Shown piece after piece: positions 30,719-43,170 of a stretch of 64,000 bases of DNA. The first letter of the stretch is position 1. Every line of letters starts with the position of its first letter. The position numbers and the translations under genes were made by a program. A model generated the notes under the pieces. That model searched no databases. It saw only the letters and a list, made by a program, of their open reading frames with translations, and had not been told where the DNA came from. The DNA is from Rugalucina vietnamica (taxonomy: Eukaryota; Mollusca; Bivalvia; Lucinida; Lucinidae): assembly GCA_964017185.1 (NCBI GenBank), contig OZ024872.1, positions 59,203,817-59,267,816 of the forward strand, written 5' to 3'.

Positions 30719-31447
30719 TATTTGGCAACACGGAGCCAAAGGTAATTGGTGTGATTTTGCATCTTCCACTTGCAAAATGGAAATTAGTTTCTAGAAAGCT
30801 ATTCCGAAACAAGAGAACCTAAGAATTGTTTTTATTCTTTTATCATTGTTTGCGGTTCAGTGCCTTGAAATCGCTCTATAGGTATGTAATTTCTTTACTT
30901 CTAAACTCAGACACTTTGAGTTTTAGTCATATTTTGTGGCTTTACGGTCTCAATGTCTCCCTGATTGGTAATCTAAAAACGGCAATTTTAGCTTCGTGCT
31001 TACCTGTACAAGAAGTTTTCATATTAATTTATCATTTTTTTTTTTCATATTATTTTTATTCAGCTTTGTCAGTCAGTTTTCGTCACGCTCTGCAGTGAGC
31101 AGTCATACATCATAAGAGTTCCTTGAAAATTGATTTGTAACAGCTATCATGATATTATTTCATAATATTCAGTTTGGTAGAGCTGAATAGCGTCATGGGA
31201 GTAAAAGGCTTTATTTTTGAAACAGGAATTATTTTGGAAGCTGGAACGTTATTGTTCAATCCCATTAGCGGTATAATAATTCCATGATGTTGCTAGAATT
31301 ATTCTCTACTTGCCAGTTTTTGCCCTCAAAATACAGCACATGTCATACATGTGTCCCCTTGTCCCAGTTCAGATTTACTTCAGTACATCCCCGAAAATCA
31401 GAATTCAACAAATGTCACAAAACAATTCAAATATAAGAAACTGACAT

Positions 31448-31676
31448 TGGTTTGACGATTTTTACCGCATATGGAAAAAACACCAAAAGCAACAAACTCC
31501 GATTGTGAGTCCCAAAATATAACTTTATTGCGATGGTAAACACGATAGTAAATTCTTATATCAGTGACGTCGTTACATCTGTGTTCCTACTTAGCAACTG
31601 ACGTTGCGCACTAAACACTTGACGTTGCGCCCAAGTATTAAAGTATTAACGTTCTTGTCAAAATTCCATCTTTCTA
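31448..31676 (-). repeat. 3' LTR of the BEL/Pao element
   Basis: This LTR matches 33938-34187 over most of its length (shared CACCAAAAGCAACAAACTCC, ATAACTTTATTGCGATGG, GTCAAAATTCC). It is about 20 bases shorter, mainly near the repeated CGTTACG segment. The difference between LTRs shows the insertion is not recent. Confidence 0.85.
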
Positions 31677-31980
31677 TTTTCCCCTCCTTAAAATGTCCAT
31701 TTTGAAAATACTACGCTAGATTCATTTGTCAGATTTCAAATTGTTCAAATCATGATTCAATGCAACATGCTCTTTGAAATTACTGGTCAATGCATCTACT
31801 ATTAATTGAATTATACCTTCTTAAAACATTAACCGAAATGTTAATTATATGCCTAAACTATTTTCTATACAATGGCATACTTAATAGTAACTATCGAAAG
31901 AGATATTAAAATGAAATAATAGTTCAGACAAACATGTTTGAAATCGTAAAAGTTAATCAGCATATTGACATGAAATTGTC

Positions 31981-33903
31981 TTATTTTTGCTCCATTTTAA
32001 ACAAATGTTCCACGATTAGCTGCACTCTGTCATCTGTCATGTTATTCCCCTCCATAGTAGCTGACAGTAGTTCTCCCTGCGGAATTGAACTCACACTCCA
32101 GCCCTGCGGCGATGTTTCCATTCGTAAAAGAATTATGGGAATATGGTCTACCTTACGTTGACAATCCGATTCGACCGATAAAAGAGGAGCTGTTGCATCT
32201 GTGTTATCAACGCCCAGCGTATGCATTTGCAATTCGTTTCTTCGATTATTCCCCTCCGTATCGACATTGCGTTTCTCTGATTCCAGTGATCGGTAATTCC
32301 CCTTCGTGCCGACAGTGCACTGGCTCAATTCCATTGGTCGATTATTCTCCTCCGTATCAACCTGAGAATTTGCAGGTTTCGATACATTTTGCGTTACGCG
32401 TTTTGTGACATGTTTTCATATGATCATGTTTGTTTAACAAACAGCATTTAGATTTTGCCTCATTCTGCCGATTGTCATCTCTATGTAGAAGCAAGTGATG
32501 CAATTTTTGGCATCCATGTTGTCCACATGGTCGACTGCTTTGCATGACTTACCTATATGTGCATGGTCTAAACACCGAAAGCACAGTTTGAAACGTTTTG
32601 CTGCATCCCATCGTACGGGTACACTTTTGCCAATAAATATTTGACAGGCTCCGATTTTGTGTTCTCCTCCACACACATGGCAGGGCGTAGGCTTGATATG
32701 GCAACGGTCGATCATTGCTCCGAAAAACATCTGTTGCATTTTGGCGAAGGCTGTGAATCCTCGTTGCATGGGCCGCCGATAGTGCCTGATATATGCCGTT
32801 TACTGTCTCTGACGCGATGATTTGAAATTCGGATTCTTGGAATACCCACGTCTTCAGTGCGAGTACAGATTCTGGCATTTGTGTTTCGAAAATCCAACGA
32901 TGATATTTTGCTAACAAAGATTCTGTCAGTTTCGCTACCATACAAGAAACCTTTCCCAAGTTCATTGTGATGACCAGTTTCTTGAAGATTGATAGTAGCA
33001 AATTCTAACAGGTCTGCAAAATGCTCTAAGTCTTATACGCCTCCAGGTCTTATTTGTGGAAATGGGTCAAGGTCCCGGAGATATATCGCGACTTGCCGGC
33101 GCTTACCTCCGTACCTCCGCTCTAGTCTTTCTTTGGCAGCTTCATACGCAGCTGCAGAATACCCGAGGCTTTCTATGACATTTAGGAGAGGCACTGGCGA
33201 AGCTGCAACAACTTGTACTCCACAGAATCCGGGGCGGCATCAACGCAAGCCATAAACGCAGCTTTCGATAGCTCCTCTTGTTCCCATTAAACATTGGTAT
33301 TTCGACCCGCTTCAACTGCATAAGAAGATCGTGTCCAATAGTTTGTGCATCAGTTGGCTCCGGTGTATCTTATATTGTCGATGATATGTGCTGATTTTCC
33401 TTTGCTTCGGATTGACCCGGGCTCTTCTATGATTACAGGTACTGTGGCGTCCACTTCGGCACCACTACTAGCTCGGCACCTATACACCTCTTCTGTGCTG
33501 CAATTGCTTTGTGATAGATCCACTGACGTCATTTTTGTCTTATCTGTCTGGCAAAAGTTTAAATATTTCAGCACATCTTTGTGCGCAGAATAAAATTCTT
33601 CCTCTAAAATTTCCATTTCATTCACTATTTTGTACCTTTGCCAAACTGTTTACTTTTTATATAAATATCGGACAACTTACACATTACCATTGACGATTCC
33701 ATCTGCGAGTTTAAAATTCTGAATACATCGTCGAATTTGGTTAATTGCAAACCCTGCTCTTCTACTACAAGTAAAGGTTTGCTTCTACAAAGAGTAAACT
33801 CGCGTTTTCCCTTTTCAGGTCCATTTCTTGCTCCGATAAATCTGTGTATACTCCTGCTTCTGTTGATGCCATGTTTTGATTGCCGTTGCCGTCGATTTTA
33901 TTT
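31981..33903 (-). pseudogene. BEL/Pao gag-like coding region, broken
   Basis: In sense order: an N-terminal MASTEAG frame near 33870, a frameshift, LNSQMESSMVM, an in-frame stop near 33626, MNEMEILEEEFYSAHKDVLKYL (split by further frame changes to about 32770), then the zinc-binding region. That region reads CHVCGGEHKIGACQIF, KRFKLCFRCLDHAHIGKSC, then CGQHGCQKLHHLLLH in another frame. A C-x2-C knuckle followed by RW...R.CF.CL..GH...C and C...GC...HH.LLH is the signature of BEL/Pao gag. A threonine/asparagine-rich linker at 32334-31981 follows, where the protease would normally begin. Several frameshifts and stops make the region non-coding now. Gag would form the particle and bind the element's RNA. 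Confidence 0.75.
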
Positions 33904-33937
33904 TGTATTTACCTCGCTCTGCTACTATACCAGATTT

Positions 33938-34187
33938 TGGTGTGACGATTTTTTTAACGAATATGGAAAAACACCAAAAGCAACAAACTCCGATTGTGAG
34001 TTCCAAAATATAACTTTATTGCGATGGTAAACACGATAGTAAATTCTTATATCAGAGGCGTCGTTACATCTCTGTTTCTACTTAGCAATTGACGCTGCGC
34101 ACTGAACAGCGTTACGTCGTAGACGTTACGCGACGTTACACCCAATTATTAAAGTGTTAACGTCCTTGTCAAAATTCCGTCTTTCCA
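33938..34187 (-). repeat. 5' LTR of the BEL/Pao element
   Basis: About 250 bases, upstream in the sense direction. It is bordered outside by the target duplication GACAT (34188-34192) and inside by the candidate primer-binding site. It should hold the promoter, though no TATA box stands out. Confidence 0.85.
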
Positions 34188-35539
34188 GACATTATGATTA
34201 GCATTAGCATTTGATAATGCGCTCCTCTTCGGAGCCGCATTCAAATTTATTCAAAATGTATTGCGGAAAACCGACGAGTACATAGCGTGTATGGTAACGT
34301 ATGCATTTAAATTTTGCCCTAGAAATTGACTCTCAAACTTATTCCAGTCAGTTAGTTTTCTAGTTAATTTGTATCTATTTCAAACTGTGATCTGAACTGT
34401 CATTTAACATTGAAAATTAATGGATTATACACGACATTAATTGGAAACAATTGTATTCATCTTGGCCTATTAACTTAAATAACATCTGTTGACAATTGAT
34501 CGTCAAATCCGCTTCAGTTCCCAATGCTGGGATGGTCCATGTGGAGAAGAATGATTATGTTGATAAGGTTTTGACACTTTTCCAATCAGCTGAATGCCTG
34601 CAATAAGTTAATATCCCGGTGTCCATAGGAACTGTTATGACGCTACGACTGACACTGTTTAGTCGGGTCGGGTAAATGGTAATCCGTTTCTTCAATCGCT
34701 CATTGAGTGAGTTTCTTAGGTTATAGGTTACTTAGATTATATGGAATCCTGAGCAAAAATATATATTGTTCATTTTGCGCCAGACGCTTTGAAAAAAGAA
34801 CTTTATCATCGGCGACCTTCACACACCTTAAAAGCATGTCGGCTCATAGATGTATGTGCATTTGACTGGAGAGTGTAATGTGCCGTCGACCACTTGTTGG
34901 ATACCACAACCAAAATAGATATGGCAAATGTGTTTGATTTGAAGCGGTCGTGTTTGTTGGTAACTCCTATATGCCACTGTTGTAGTTCCTGTTGTGAAAT
35001 GAATAGTCATTTCTGTTTTACGACTTTAAGACAATGTTTGGATAACTTGGGATCATATTCACTTGCCTTTCTCGTTGACATATTCTGTCATAGACAACTA
35101 TTTGTATACCATTACTTTCTCGTTCTCTCCAGACAAAAATAGCATAGCGTCAATAAATGCAAAAACAATTCCTTTGTGCTTATATTTATATTCAAAATAT
35201 TCACATAGCGTGAGATAATTATTTCGCTATTGCACTCATGATTATTATAACTCCACGCGAGAAAAATGTCTGGCAGCATCAGAAAAATAGGAAACTCAAT
35301 GAGAACTAATGTTTGGTATACTGTCGTAGTCGTGTTTTTTGAAAATAACTATTACATGTAAATAATGTTACTCAAGTTTCCTATGATAACCTAAATCAGC
35401 CTGGCATCGAGTAACTTCAGTAAGGATGTTCTGAAATCTGCATGATTTGAATATGTCTTAAGGTCAAATAAGGGGCTACCTTAATAGTAAATTACTATTT
35501 AGACTAAAGTCAATAATTACCAGAGGACCATTGATCCTG

Positions 35540-36112
35540 AGAACGCTCACCTGAAGCTTGACCCTAGAGCATTTAGTCATCATAAATTGACCTTGACCTT
35601 GAATACTCACATACCTTTATTGACTTCATTAGTTAGTTTCAGGTCTCAGGCTGCAATAGTTTCCAAAGAATCCATTGTTTTCACTTTTTCCATGAATAAG
35701 CGAAAGGTTCTAAATTGACCTTTGCGGTAAAATAAGTAAAGGTTATCCTTGGGTCATCATTTGAACAAACTGTGATGTGCTAAGGTCTCTGATGCCACAT
35801 TCCAAGTTTCAGGAATATCGGCCCACCGAATCTGGAGTAGGCTTTTGAGCAATTGTGAGCACTGCAGCCATGTTGAGCATGCACCCCTGATTTCACAAAC
35901 AAAATTTTATTTTCCCTATGCATGAAGGCTTCAGATAAAATTCCACATTCATAGGCTGAGACCTTGGGCCTAGGTAAAGAAATGACCTTGATCTTAATAA
36001 ATCGCACACCTTCAATTGTTGTCTGCTTCTGCTGCCAACCTTCATGTCTCAGGCTGCAATACATTCCAAAATATCCATTGTTTTCACTTTTCCCCAGGTA
36101 CAAGCCTATCCA
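35540..36112. repeat. TGACCTTGA-rich repeat, two units about 390 bases apart
   Basis: TGACCTTGACCTTGAA with TCTCAGGCTGCAATA and ATCCATTGTTTTCACTTTT at 35588-35695 recurs, diverged, at 35983-36098. It lies exactly at the X1-X2 junction. TGACCTTGACC-rich dispersed sequence is common in mollusc genomes; I cannot name the family. Confidence 0.5.
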
Positions 36113-36544
36113 ATTCAAACCAGCGACGTTATATTTTATAAAGAAAATGAAGGTTTATGGGTAAATTGTCATGTGTAGTTACGATAGTTCTGAAGATATC
36201 ATCCCAAGGCACATAGTGGAGTGATGTTGTAGCCAATCTCCATCTATCTTAACTCAAAATCATCTGCTATTATGATGTCATAATAAATGTCGTTGTCATT
36301 ATGTTATACTTGACAGAAACAATTTAAAAACCACTGATATGACGCATCATGCAAGGAAAAAGCGGATTCTTGTAGACAGTTCATAGGAATAAAGTTCGCC
36401 TTTGATTTGTTGGCAACAAAACTTGTTTCTCGTTTCTGTTTGAGGCTATTATAAATGAACAATTTTTAACAAGGTTATCATTGCATTGCAATACAGCATT
36501 TTGTGAGTTATTTTCAATTTCATTCAATTTTTATAATGCTTTTG

Positions 36545-37207
36545 GGTCGGGCGTCAGACTCTATGATGGCCCCGACATAAAGCTATTCATTTTAGTTGGT
36601 TGGGGCCGGAGCTTCGTGTCTCTTGCTTGGCCCACCGGGGTTCAACTGGTGTATTTCTTTTGCTCCGGAGTTAGTCAGTTATTGGGCGCCCAGGGATCTC
36701 CATCGTCGGGCAGCTTACTCTATCTGTGAGTCCTCGTTTTTGATTCATCATGGAGTTCGTCATGATTTATTTGTTTGTTCTTGATGATTCATTGACTAGT
36801 TAGAGATTCACCACAAGGACCGAACAACTAACTAAATATTGTGAACCACTGCAGAAGCTGAGGGTGAGGTTAGGTACCTGTAAAACCGGCTTAAGCCCGC
36901 CATTAATTTTATATTTCTGATCGTTCCAAAGCGATACTTCTGTGGTGGTTCTTATTAGTTTGTATCTTGGTGTTTGAGAGATTTTTGTGCTGTTGGCGCC
37001 TTATGTATGTTTTCATATTTTCAGTTGAATATAGGTAACTGAGTGGCCACCTATTGGGGAAATAGCTCCCAATTCGTCTTACGATGTGTTTTCATGGTGT
37101 GGTGCCTGATTTTTAATTTAGTTTTTTCTCACCTCGGTTCTTTGAAGTGGGAATCTTTTTTTCTGATTGCGCCTTTTCCTGAATTTGCCTACTTGTACCT
37201 TTTTATT
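36545..37207 (+). mobile_element. Long family A copy inserted in X2
   Basis: The copy starts at GGGTCGGGCGTCAGACTC, the very codons that end the RT frame at 12123, and runs through to the 3' end TACTTGTACCTTTTTA. X1 has the unoccupied sequence GCTTTTATAGGGACAGGG near 27634, so CTTTT is repeated at the insertion edges. The internal open frames on this strand are not protein genes. Confidence 0.85.
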
Positions 37208-38666
37208 GGGACGGGAAAATGTTCTAAATTATCTATAAAGTATGAAGGTTTTGTATTATGCCAAATGCGTGTGAATTCCAAATATGTCAACCATTCACAT
37301 AAATTGCATTTTGTGATGGATGCCGTCATTCGACGTTTCGACATAAAATATTAATGGTTTATAAACCTTAATAAATGGAAATAATCGTTTTCATTCTGCC
37401 TCGTTAGCGTTAATTATATCCACGGACTATCTCAATTCAATTTGTTTATAAAAAATCAACGAGCTTCAATTCCGTTTGAGGCTTTCATTGAATTTGCATT
37501 AATGCATGAACAGTCCCCATGGAATGCATTTCCCTTGGTAGAACATGGTATTTTATCCAATCAATTTAACTCGCACAATGCATGCATGTGTGGTTGGTTA
37601 TGCATCAACAAGTACAAAAGCACCAAATAGCATCGTCCGCAAAGACAGGTTTGAATATCAGAGAGTATAGTAAAATTCTTAGAAACATTAAATAATAACA
37701 TACGTAAGCATTTGAATATATAGTCTGTTGAATGTGAATTACATGTATACTCGAGTATAAACATGGCTCAGATTTTACACAAACTATTTTTGAATGCATA
37801 CATGCATTGCAATAGGTCTTCAAATGGCAAACTCACACTTAATCAATGAGTATTGGGGCATCGAACAATGAAGTCTAAAGACATTATGTAGCTTAGATTT
37901 TGCGAAATTGCGCAATACTTTGTACCCTTATACAGTTTAAAACACGCTATTTATCGACAAATCCGAAATATCATACTAGATGGAAGCAGCTCATTGACCT
38001 TTACATAATGGAGCTAAAGAACATTACGAATATAAGGCATTGGCATTATGATTAGCATTTTACAATCAAAGCGTGGTGACTTAATTCCACACTGACGTTG
38101 ATTTTTGTTTTCAGGCTTCATTTTGCTATGAAATGCGCTTGCTGAATGGAAATACGTTTCTAGAATACTATTCCGATATAAACAAGAGAACCCAAGAAGT
38201 GCTCTAATAGACCCTTTTATCACTCTTTGCGGTCCAATGCCTTGATATCGCTCTATAGGTATTAAATTTATGTACTTCTAAATTCAGATATTTTGAGTTT
38301 CAGTTTTGAGTTTTATGAGGCTCAGTTTTATTTTTATCTCCTTTTTTTTCATTTTGTTTTTGTCTGTCAGTTTTCGTCACGCTCTGCAGTGAGCAGTCAT
38401 ACATCATAGGAGCTCCTTGAAAATTGATACATTATTTCATAATAGTCAGTTTGATAGAGCTGAAGAGCGTTGCTTTATTTCGAAATAGGAAGGTTATTGT
38501 TCAATCACATTAGCAGTATTATAATACCATCATTTTGCTAGATATTATTCTCTACTTGCCAGTTTTTGCCCTCGAAATGCAGTACATGTCATACAATCAT
38601 ACATGTGTCCCCTTGTCCCAGTTCCCCGAGAATCAGAGGGCAACAAATGCCAATTGTATAGTGTAT

Positions 38667-38671
<5 letters not shown>

Positions 38672-38733
<62 letters not shown>

Positions 38734-38750
38734 TTGTTGTTGTTGTTTTT
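38672..38750. repeat. Poly-T tract of about 61 bases with GTT extension
   Basis: A T run at 38672-38732 is followed by a GTT run. X1 lacks the surrounding 400 bases, so the tract came in with an insertion. On the minus strand it reads as an A-tail. Confidence 0.9.
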
Positions 38751-38779
38751 ACCATATTACCAAGTAAGTGTGCTTGTTA

Positions 38780-39013
38780 TAGGTAAAATACTTTGACCGT
38801 GCAACTTGAACTCACGTGATGAAGTTTTGTGAACACGGTAAAAGGGGTACCCATTTGTTTAACTCACTTTTCCAGTGTCATGTGAAGCACGTGGTCATAT
38901 ATTGTTTACCGTCAAAGAGTTGCATTATTGAGAACTTAGTTATTGAAGCAGCTCGATCAACAAATGCATAACTATGTCAGAGGTTAAGCGGCACGGTCAA
39001 ATTATTTTACCTA
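38780..39013. mobile_element. 234-base MITE with TA flanks
   Basis: TAGGTAAAATACTTTGACCG at the left matches the complement of the right end (GGTCAAATTATTTTACCTA) with one difference over about 23 bases. TA lies on both sides (38778-38779 and 39014-39015). The interior is non-coding. The region is absent from X1. Confidence 0.75.
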
Positions 39014-39230
39014 TACGCTTAAACTTATTAAACTAATCAACACTAACATTTGCCTAATGACACTGAATAACACTTGAAACATAGGAAACTGACATTATGA
39101 TATCCATTTGAATATACGCTTCTCTTCGGAACCGCATTTAAATATATCAAAACTGTATTGCGGAAAACCGACGGGAACATCGCGTGTATGGTAAAATATG
39201 CAATTAGAAACTAGAAATGGACTCTCAAAC

Positions 39231-40950
39231 AATAATAATAATAATAATAATAATAATGTCTTTATTTAAAGAGGATGACATATTTAGTACATAGACTAAT
39301 CTCACACATGGTCCTCTTAAGAGTTAAACATATCTACATAGTTATATACATATGTACAAATCAAGATGTCTGGGAGACCTATCAAACATAATCATGTACA
39401 GTACAATTACATTAGTGTTTTTCAATGAGACATGAGACTGAGATGAAAATGTACCTTAAGGACACTCGGAAATGATATCATTACAAATTTTAAATTTTAA
39501 ATATGATTTCTCAAAGAGAACGAGAGATGTTTGATCCATTTTTACTTTCTTTCTTATTGAGTGTCCTCAAGCATAGAAGGCTGTCCTGTTGCATTTCAGA
39601 TACATATAAATAGAACTGAAAGACCCATCGATGGCATGCGATAGCAAACTGTCTGGCTGGGTGGTTTCCCTACCTAGGTCGTTGCTGCCGAAAACCTCCA
39701 ATGAATCACTCAGCCCTATGTTCGCGGTCAGCTAGACTATGTCCAGCGACCGCTAGCGACAAACATAATACAAAATATGAAATATTTAAGTGGGGACAGC
39801 AATATATATATATAATGTAGCCAGACCCAGTCAAGTGTGAGAACATATAGAGACCAATGGTTTGCTTAATTTCTAATTTCTAGTATTTGCCGTTCGGGAC
39901 AGCGGTAGTGTGGCGGAAACCAATGTCCAGACAGCACACCACTGTCCCTACAATTATAAGTATGTGCTTTATGGCTGGCTATGCAAGCAACGTGTTTTAT
40001 GTCTCGTTAAGTTGTTTATTTAGATAATATTTCTTCACAGATGTTTTGAATGTGGAAAGACTTGTTGATTTTCTAATTTCAAGTGGCAAAGCATTCCATA
40101 GTTTTGGACCAGTTACAGAAAAAGATTTTTCATAGTATGCCGTTCGCGCAAATGGAACTTTCAGAAATTCTTGCTCATTAGAGCGTAAATTTCTAGTGTT
40201 TGTTTCAGACGATTTTTTTAGCAGGCTTGATAAATAATCAGGGGCTTGGCCATTTAGGGACTTAAAAACCATAACGCAAATATGATATTCTACTCTGTTA
40301 GTAAAAGTAAGCCAGCCTAGCTCTTGGAACATTTGTTTTGATGGTGTCATAAAGTCAGCTTGAAGAATAATTCGCGCTGCTCGTTTCTGTAGTCTTAGTA
40401 ATCTATTGATATTGTATGTTGAACACTGTCCCCAAATCATGCACCCATAGTCGAAAATCGGTAAAATATAGGAATTATAGTATAGTTTGAGATTGGCCAT
40501 GTCTACATATTTAGATAGAAGTTTTAAAAGCGTTATCCGTCTAGTGACATTTAGACAAACAGAGTCGATTTGTTTATCCCAGGAGAGCGTTTCATCAATG
40601 AATATCCCTAGCAGTTTTTGGTTGTCGACGTTTGAGATATCTTCATTATCAATTGTAATACTTAATTCATCATTATTCGATAAATTTTGCCTACTTCCGA
40701 TTGACATAGAAGATGTTTTTGTTAAGTTGACAAACATTTTGTGTACAATGCACCAAAAATTGAAATTAGTTGAACTACTTTGGAGTCTTACTTGAACTAT
40801 ATTTTGATCTTTATGGGCTGTATGGACGGTTGTGTCGTCCGCATAGATTTCGGCATATGCCTCATTTATGTATAAAGACATGTCATTTATGAAAATAAGA
40901 AAGAGCACAGGGCCTAGTACAGAGCCCTGCGGCACACCAGATTTCTGTAC
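39231..40950 (-). mobile_element. 5'-truncated non-LTR retrotransposon with ATT tail
   Basis: X1 reads GACTCTCAAACTTATTCCAGTCAG (near 34330) where X2 has GACTCTCAAAC, this element, then TTATATCAGTCAG, so the borders are known to the base and little or no target duplication is present. In sense the element opens inside the reverse-transcriptase domain (GVPQGSVLGP), continues through the rest of the protein and a 760-base 3' untranslated region, and ends in an (ATT)n tail (39231-39257 on the plus strand). A microsatellite tail plus 5' truncation is typical of LINE integration. Confidence 0.9.
39997..40949 (-). pseudogene. Reverse transcriptase C-terminal half (LINE)
   Basis: About 317 residues are open without a break from the truncation point to the stop. 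Motifs in order: SGVPQGSVLGPVLFLIFIND (RT palm), YADDTTV (catalytic YADD), KLLGIFIDETLSWDKQID, LYYNSYILPIFDYGCMIWG, LQKRAARIIL, LGWLTFTNRVEYH and GPKLWNALPLEIR. The order matches the RT and following thumb region of animal LINEs of the CR1/RTE/Jockey assemblage; the exact clade is uncertain. The N-terminal endonuclease and first half of the RT are missing, so no functional protein could be made. Absence of frameshifts and stops indicates a young insertion compared with other coding fragments here. Confidence 0.9.
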
Positions 40951-43170
40951 TTATATCAGTCAGTTAGTTTCCTAGTTAATATGTTTCAAACTGTGACCTG
41001 AACTGTCATACAACATTGAAAACTAATGGATTATACACGAGATTAATTGGAAACAATTGTATCCATCTTGGCCTATTAACTTTAATAGCATCTGTGTACA
41101 ATCGAATATTGTGTTTTGTTAGAATCACTGATCGTCAAATCCGCTTCAGTTCCCACTGGAAATGAATCAATGTCGCGGTTGTCAATAGGAAAAATGATTT
41201 CGTTAATACGGTATTGACACTTTTCCAATTAGCTAAATATCTTTAACGAGTACATGTTCTGACTTTCGGTTTTATTGGCTGCAAAGAAGCGCTGACTTAC
41301 ATTGTTTAATATGCAATATGGTTGATGTTTTCCTGCCATCGCCCAATGTTTGAGTCGCACATGTTATATTGGACCCTGGGTTTCAACATATAGTGTCAAT
41401 TAGTACCAGAAGCTATGAAAAATGGCTCGGGTCAATATCATCGTCGACATGTGCACATACATTTAAACGAATATGGGTGTGCTGCCTCCCGACTTCAGTT
41501 GTGATGTTAGAAAAGTTTGACTGTGTAGAGTGTCTTCAACTGCTAGCTGGCACCCATCATTTCATATTGCCAGGACAAACAAGTTTGATCCAAAGTTGTT
41601 ATATTTGTGGACAATGGATCTTTTACATTTTGTCATTCCTGTTGTGATATGAATAGTCTCTTCTGTTTCACGGCCTTAAGACTATGTTTTCATAACTTGT
41701 CACCATATTCACTCGCCTTTCCCGTTGACATACTCTGTCATAGACAACTATTTGTATACCATTATTTTCTCGTTCCCTCAATACAAAAATAGTATGATCA
41801 GTAAATTGGGAAACTGTCTTTTTTCTCTATGACAATTATTATATGGTGTGCTAGACACAAAATTTCCAAAGATAACCTAAATCAGCCTGGCGGCCAAAGA
41901 AATAACATCGAGCAAGGTTTTTCTGAAATCTGTATGATATGAACATGATACAAGGTCAAATAAGGGGCTTCCTTAATGAGACCAAAGTCAATGATTAAAA
42001 TGGACTAGTTTTAAGTACGTTATCTAATGTGGTAAAATTTAAATGTTATTGACGACAAGTTTAATATTAGGAATGATATAATCTATCCATTTGGGAAAGT
42101 TCTGCCATAGAGACCATACTGATTTTAGAATGAAATCCAAAAACATTCCAATGTTGGTAGACTCGTGGCACCCACAGAGGATAAGCACGCGCTCCATAAA
42201 TTCCATAAATTATATCCTTGAAAAAAAAAAACAACAACATTATCAATCAAAGCATGTCAAAATAATAGCGATGGAATTGATTGATTTCGAAAAAAATATA
42301 TTTATTGAATGAAGCTCTACGTTTCTTCACTGGAAATGGCGAGAAAATTGTAGTTGGTCAGTCGTGGTGCTTTAATGGTTTATATATGGAAGCTGTGTCA
42401 AGTGGCTAGAGGTAATGCACAATGACCCAGGAATTTGATTCATTGGACATATTGTAGCCCAGGATAACTTTTTGTTGGAGTGAGCTTTAGAAGCGTTTTT
42501 TTGTAAATGGAATGATATTAGCAAAATTATATTTGAATGGAAGACTTCAGTTCTTCGTCAGCAACCTTCTATGAATGGACACGTCGTCCTCTCGGCTAGA
42601 CTTATAAGACTGGAGGTAATCTGCCCAAAGAGCTAGTCTTAGATTATATCAGTGATGTACTATATCGCAAGCTATATTATGTGGGCCTTAAACAACCAGA
42701 ACCTACCTTGGCGTTGCCAGAGTTATAGCAAATTTCTGCACAAACAGTATTTTAATTCATTTTCATTGAAGGCAGTATTTCATCCCACACTAACTCTTAG
42801 TAGTTTATAGTTTAGAACCTGGTGATAATTTGATAAACTGCTGAACATTGGAATGATAAATCTTGCAGGGGCAATCGGGGATCTTCAGATAAACAGTTTG
42901 ATGTACTAACATCGTAATCAGCATAAAGTTTTTGGATGAATATTCGCCCCTACTTTGATTTTTTATCTCATTTGCCTTCTTTTGCAGGATTTGTTGAATT
43001 TCTATTTTATGACTTTGACTGGGGTCCTACCAGGCACTTTGGGGTTCTGGGGAGAAGGGTTATTTATTTTCAATGAGTAGGGGATTAGTAGAAAATATCC
43101 TGAGGGGGTCTGGGATCAATCGAAACATTTTGAGGGATTAAGGGATCAGGGAGCAGGAATCTGAATGGGG

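Larger units (their letters stand above)
29288..30770 (-). mobile_element. Composite insertion in X1: family A hammerhead segments around two hairpins
   Basis: X2 passes directly from GGCTTCATTTTGCTATGAAAT (near 38117) to CTTGCTGAATGGAAA, so X1 has gained about 1.5 kb here. Both ends are family A hammerhead-region sequence on the minus strand: 29288-29530 (with a 110-base duplication involving target sequence) and 30590-30770. The shared block is TTTGGCAACACGGAGCCAAA. The centre, 29530-30590, contains two long hairpins and ATGGCGGAC/GACGTCA motifs. Read together, this could be one family A insertion into which the hairpin-bearing sequence later jumped. Confidence 0.6.
31448..34187 (-). mobile_element. 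LTR retrotransposon, BEL/Pao type, internally deleted
   Basis: Two similar LTRs (31448-31676 and 33938-34187) flank about 2.26 kb, and GACAT is duplicated outside both (31443-31447 and 34188-34192). X2 retains the empty site, GAAACTGACATTATGAT near 39086. On the minus strand the LTRs start TGGAAAGA and end CACCA or AACCA, giving TG...CA ends. The purine-rich tract AAGGAGGGGAAAA lies beside the 3' LTR, and TGGTATAGTAGCAGAGC five bases inside the 5' LTR is a possible primer-binding site with no assigned tRNA. The interior holds only gag-like sequence; protease, RT and integrase were not found. It is therefore a deleted, non-autonomous copy that inserted after the X duplication. Confidence 0.85.
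27205..35530 (+). repeat. Segmental duplication block X, copy 1 (X1)
   Basis: This block matches X2 (36115-43970) and X3 (54970-60300) in order and orientation. Anchors include CAATTTGAAAACCAC near 27442 and 55092, ATTAATGCATGAACAGTCCCC near 27907 and 37499, CAGTCAGTTAGTTT near 34350 and 40958, and GATAACCTAAATCAGCCTGG at 35384 and 41871. Insertions specific to X1 are the foldback element 28396-29166, the family A and hairpin cluster at about 29288-30770, and the LTR element 31448-34187. Homology ends near 35530, where X2 continues, so X1 is truncated. No shared open frame was found. Confidence 0.8.

Noticed and set aside
38455-38480. CTGAAGAG followed by CGAAA as a plus-strand hammerhead
   Set aside because: No stem I or stem II pairing, and the X1 paralogue reads CTGAATAG.
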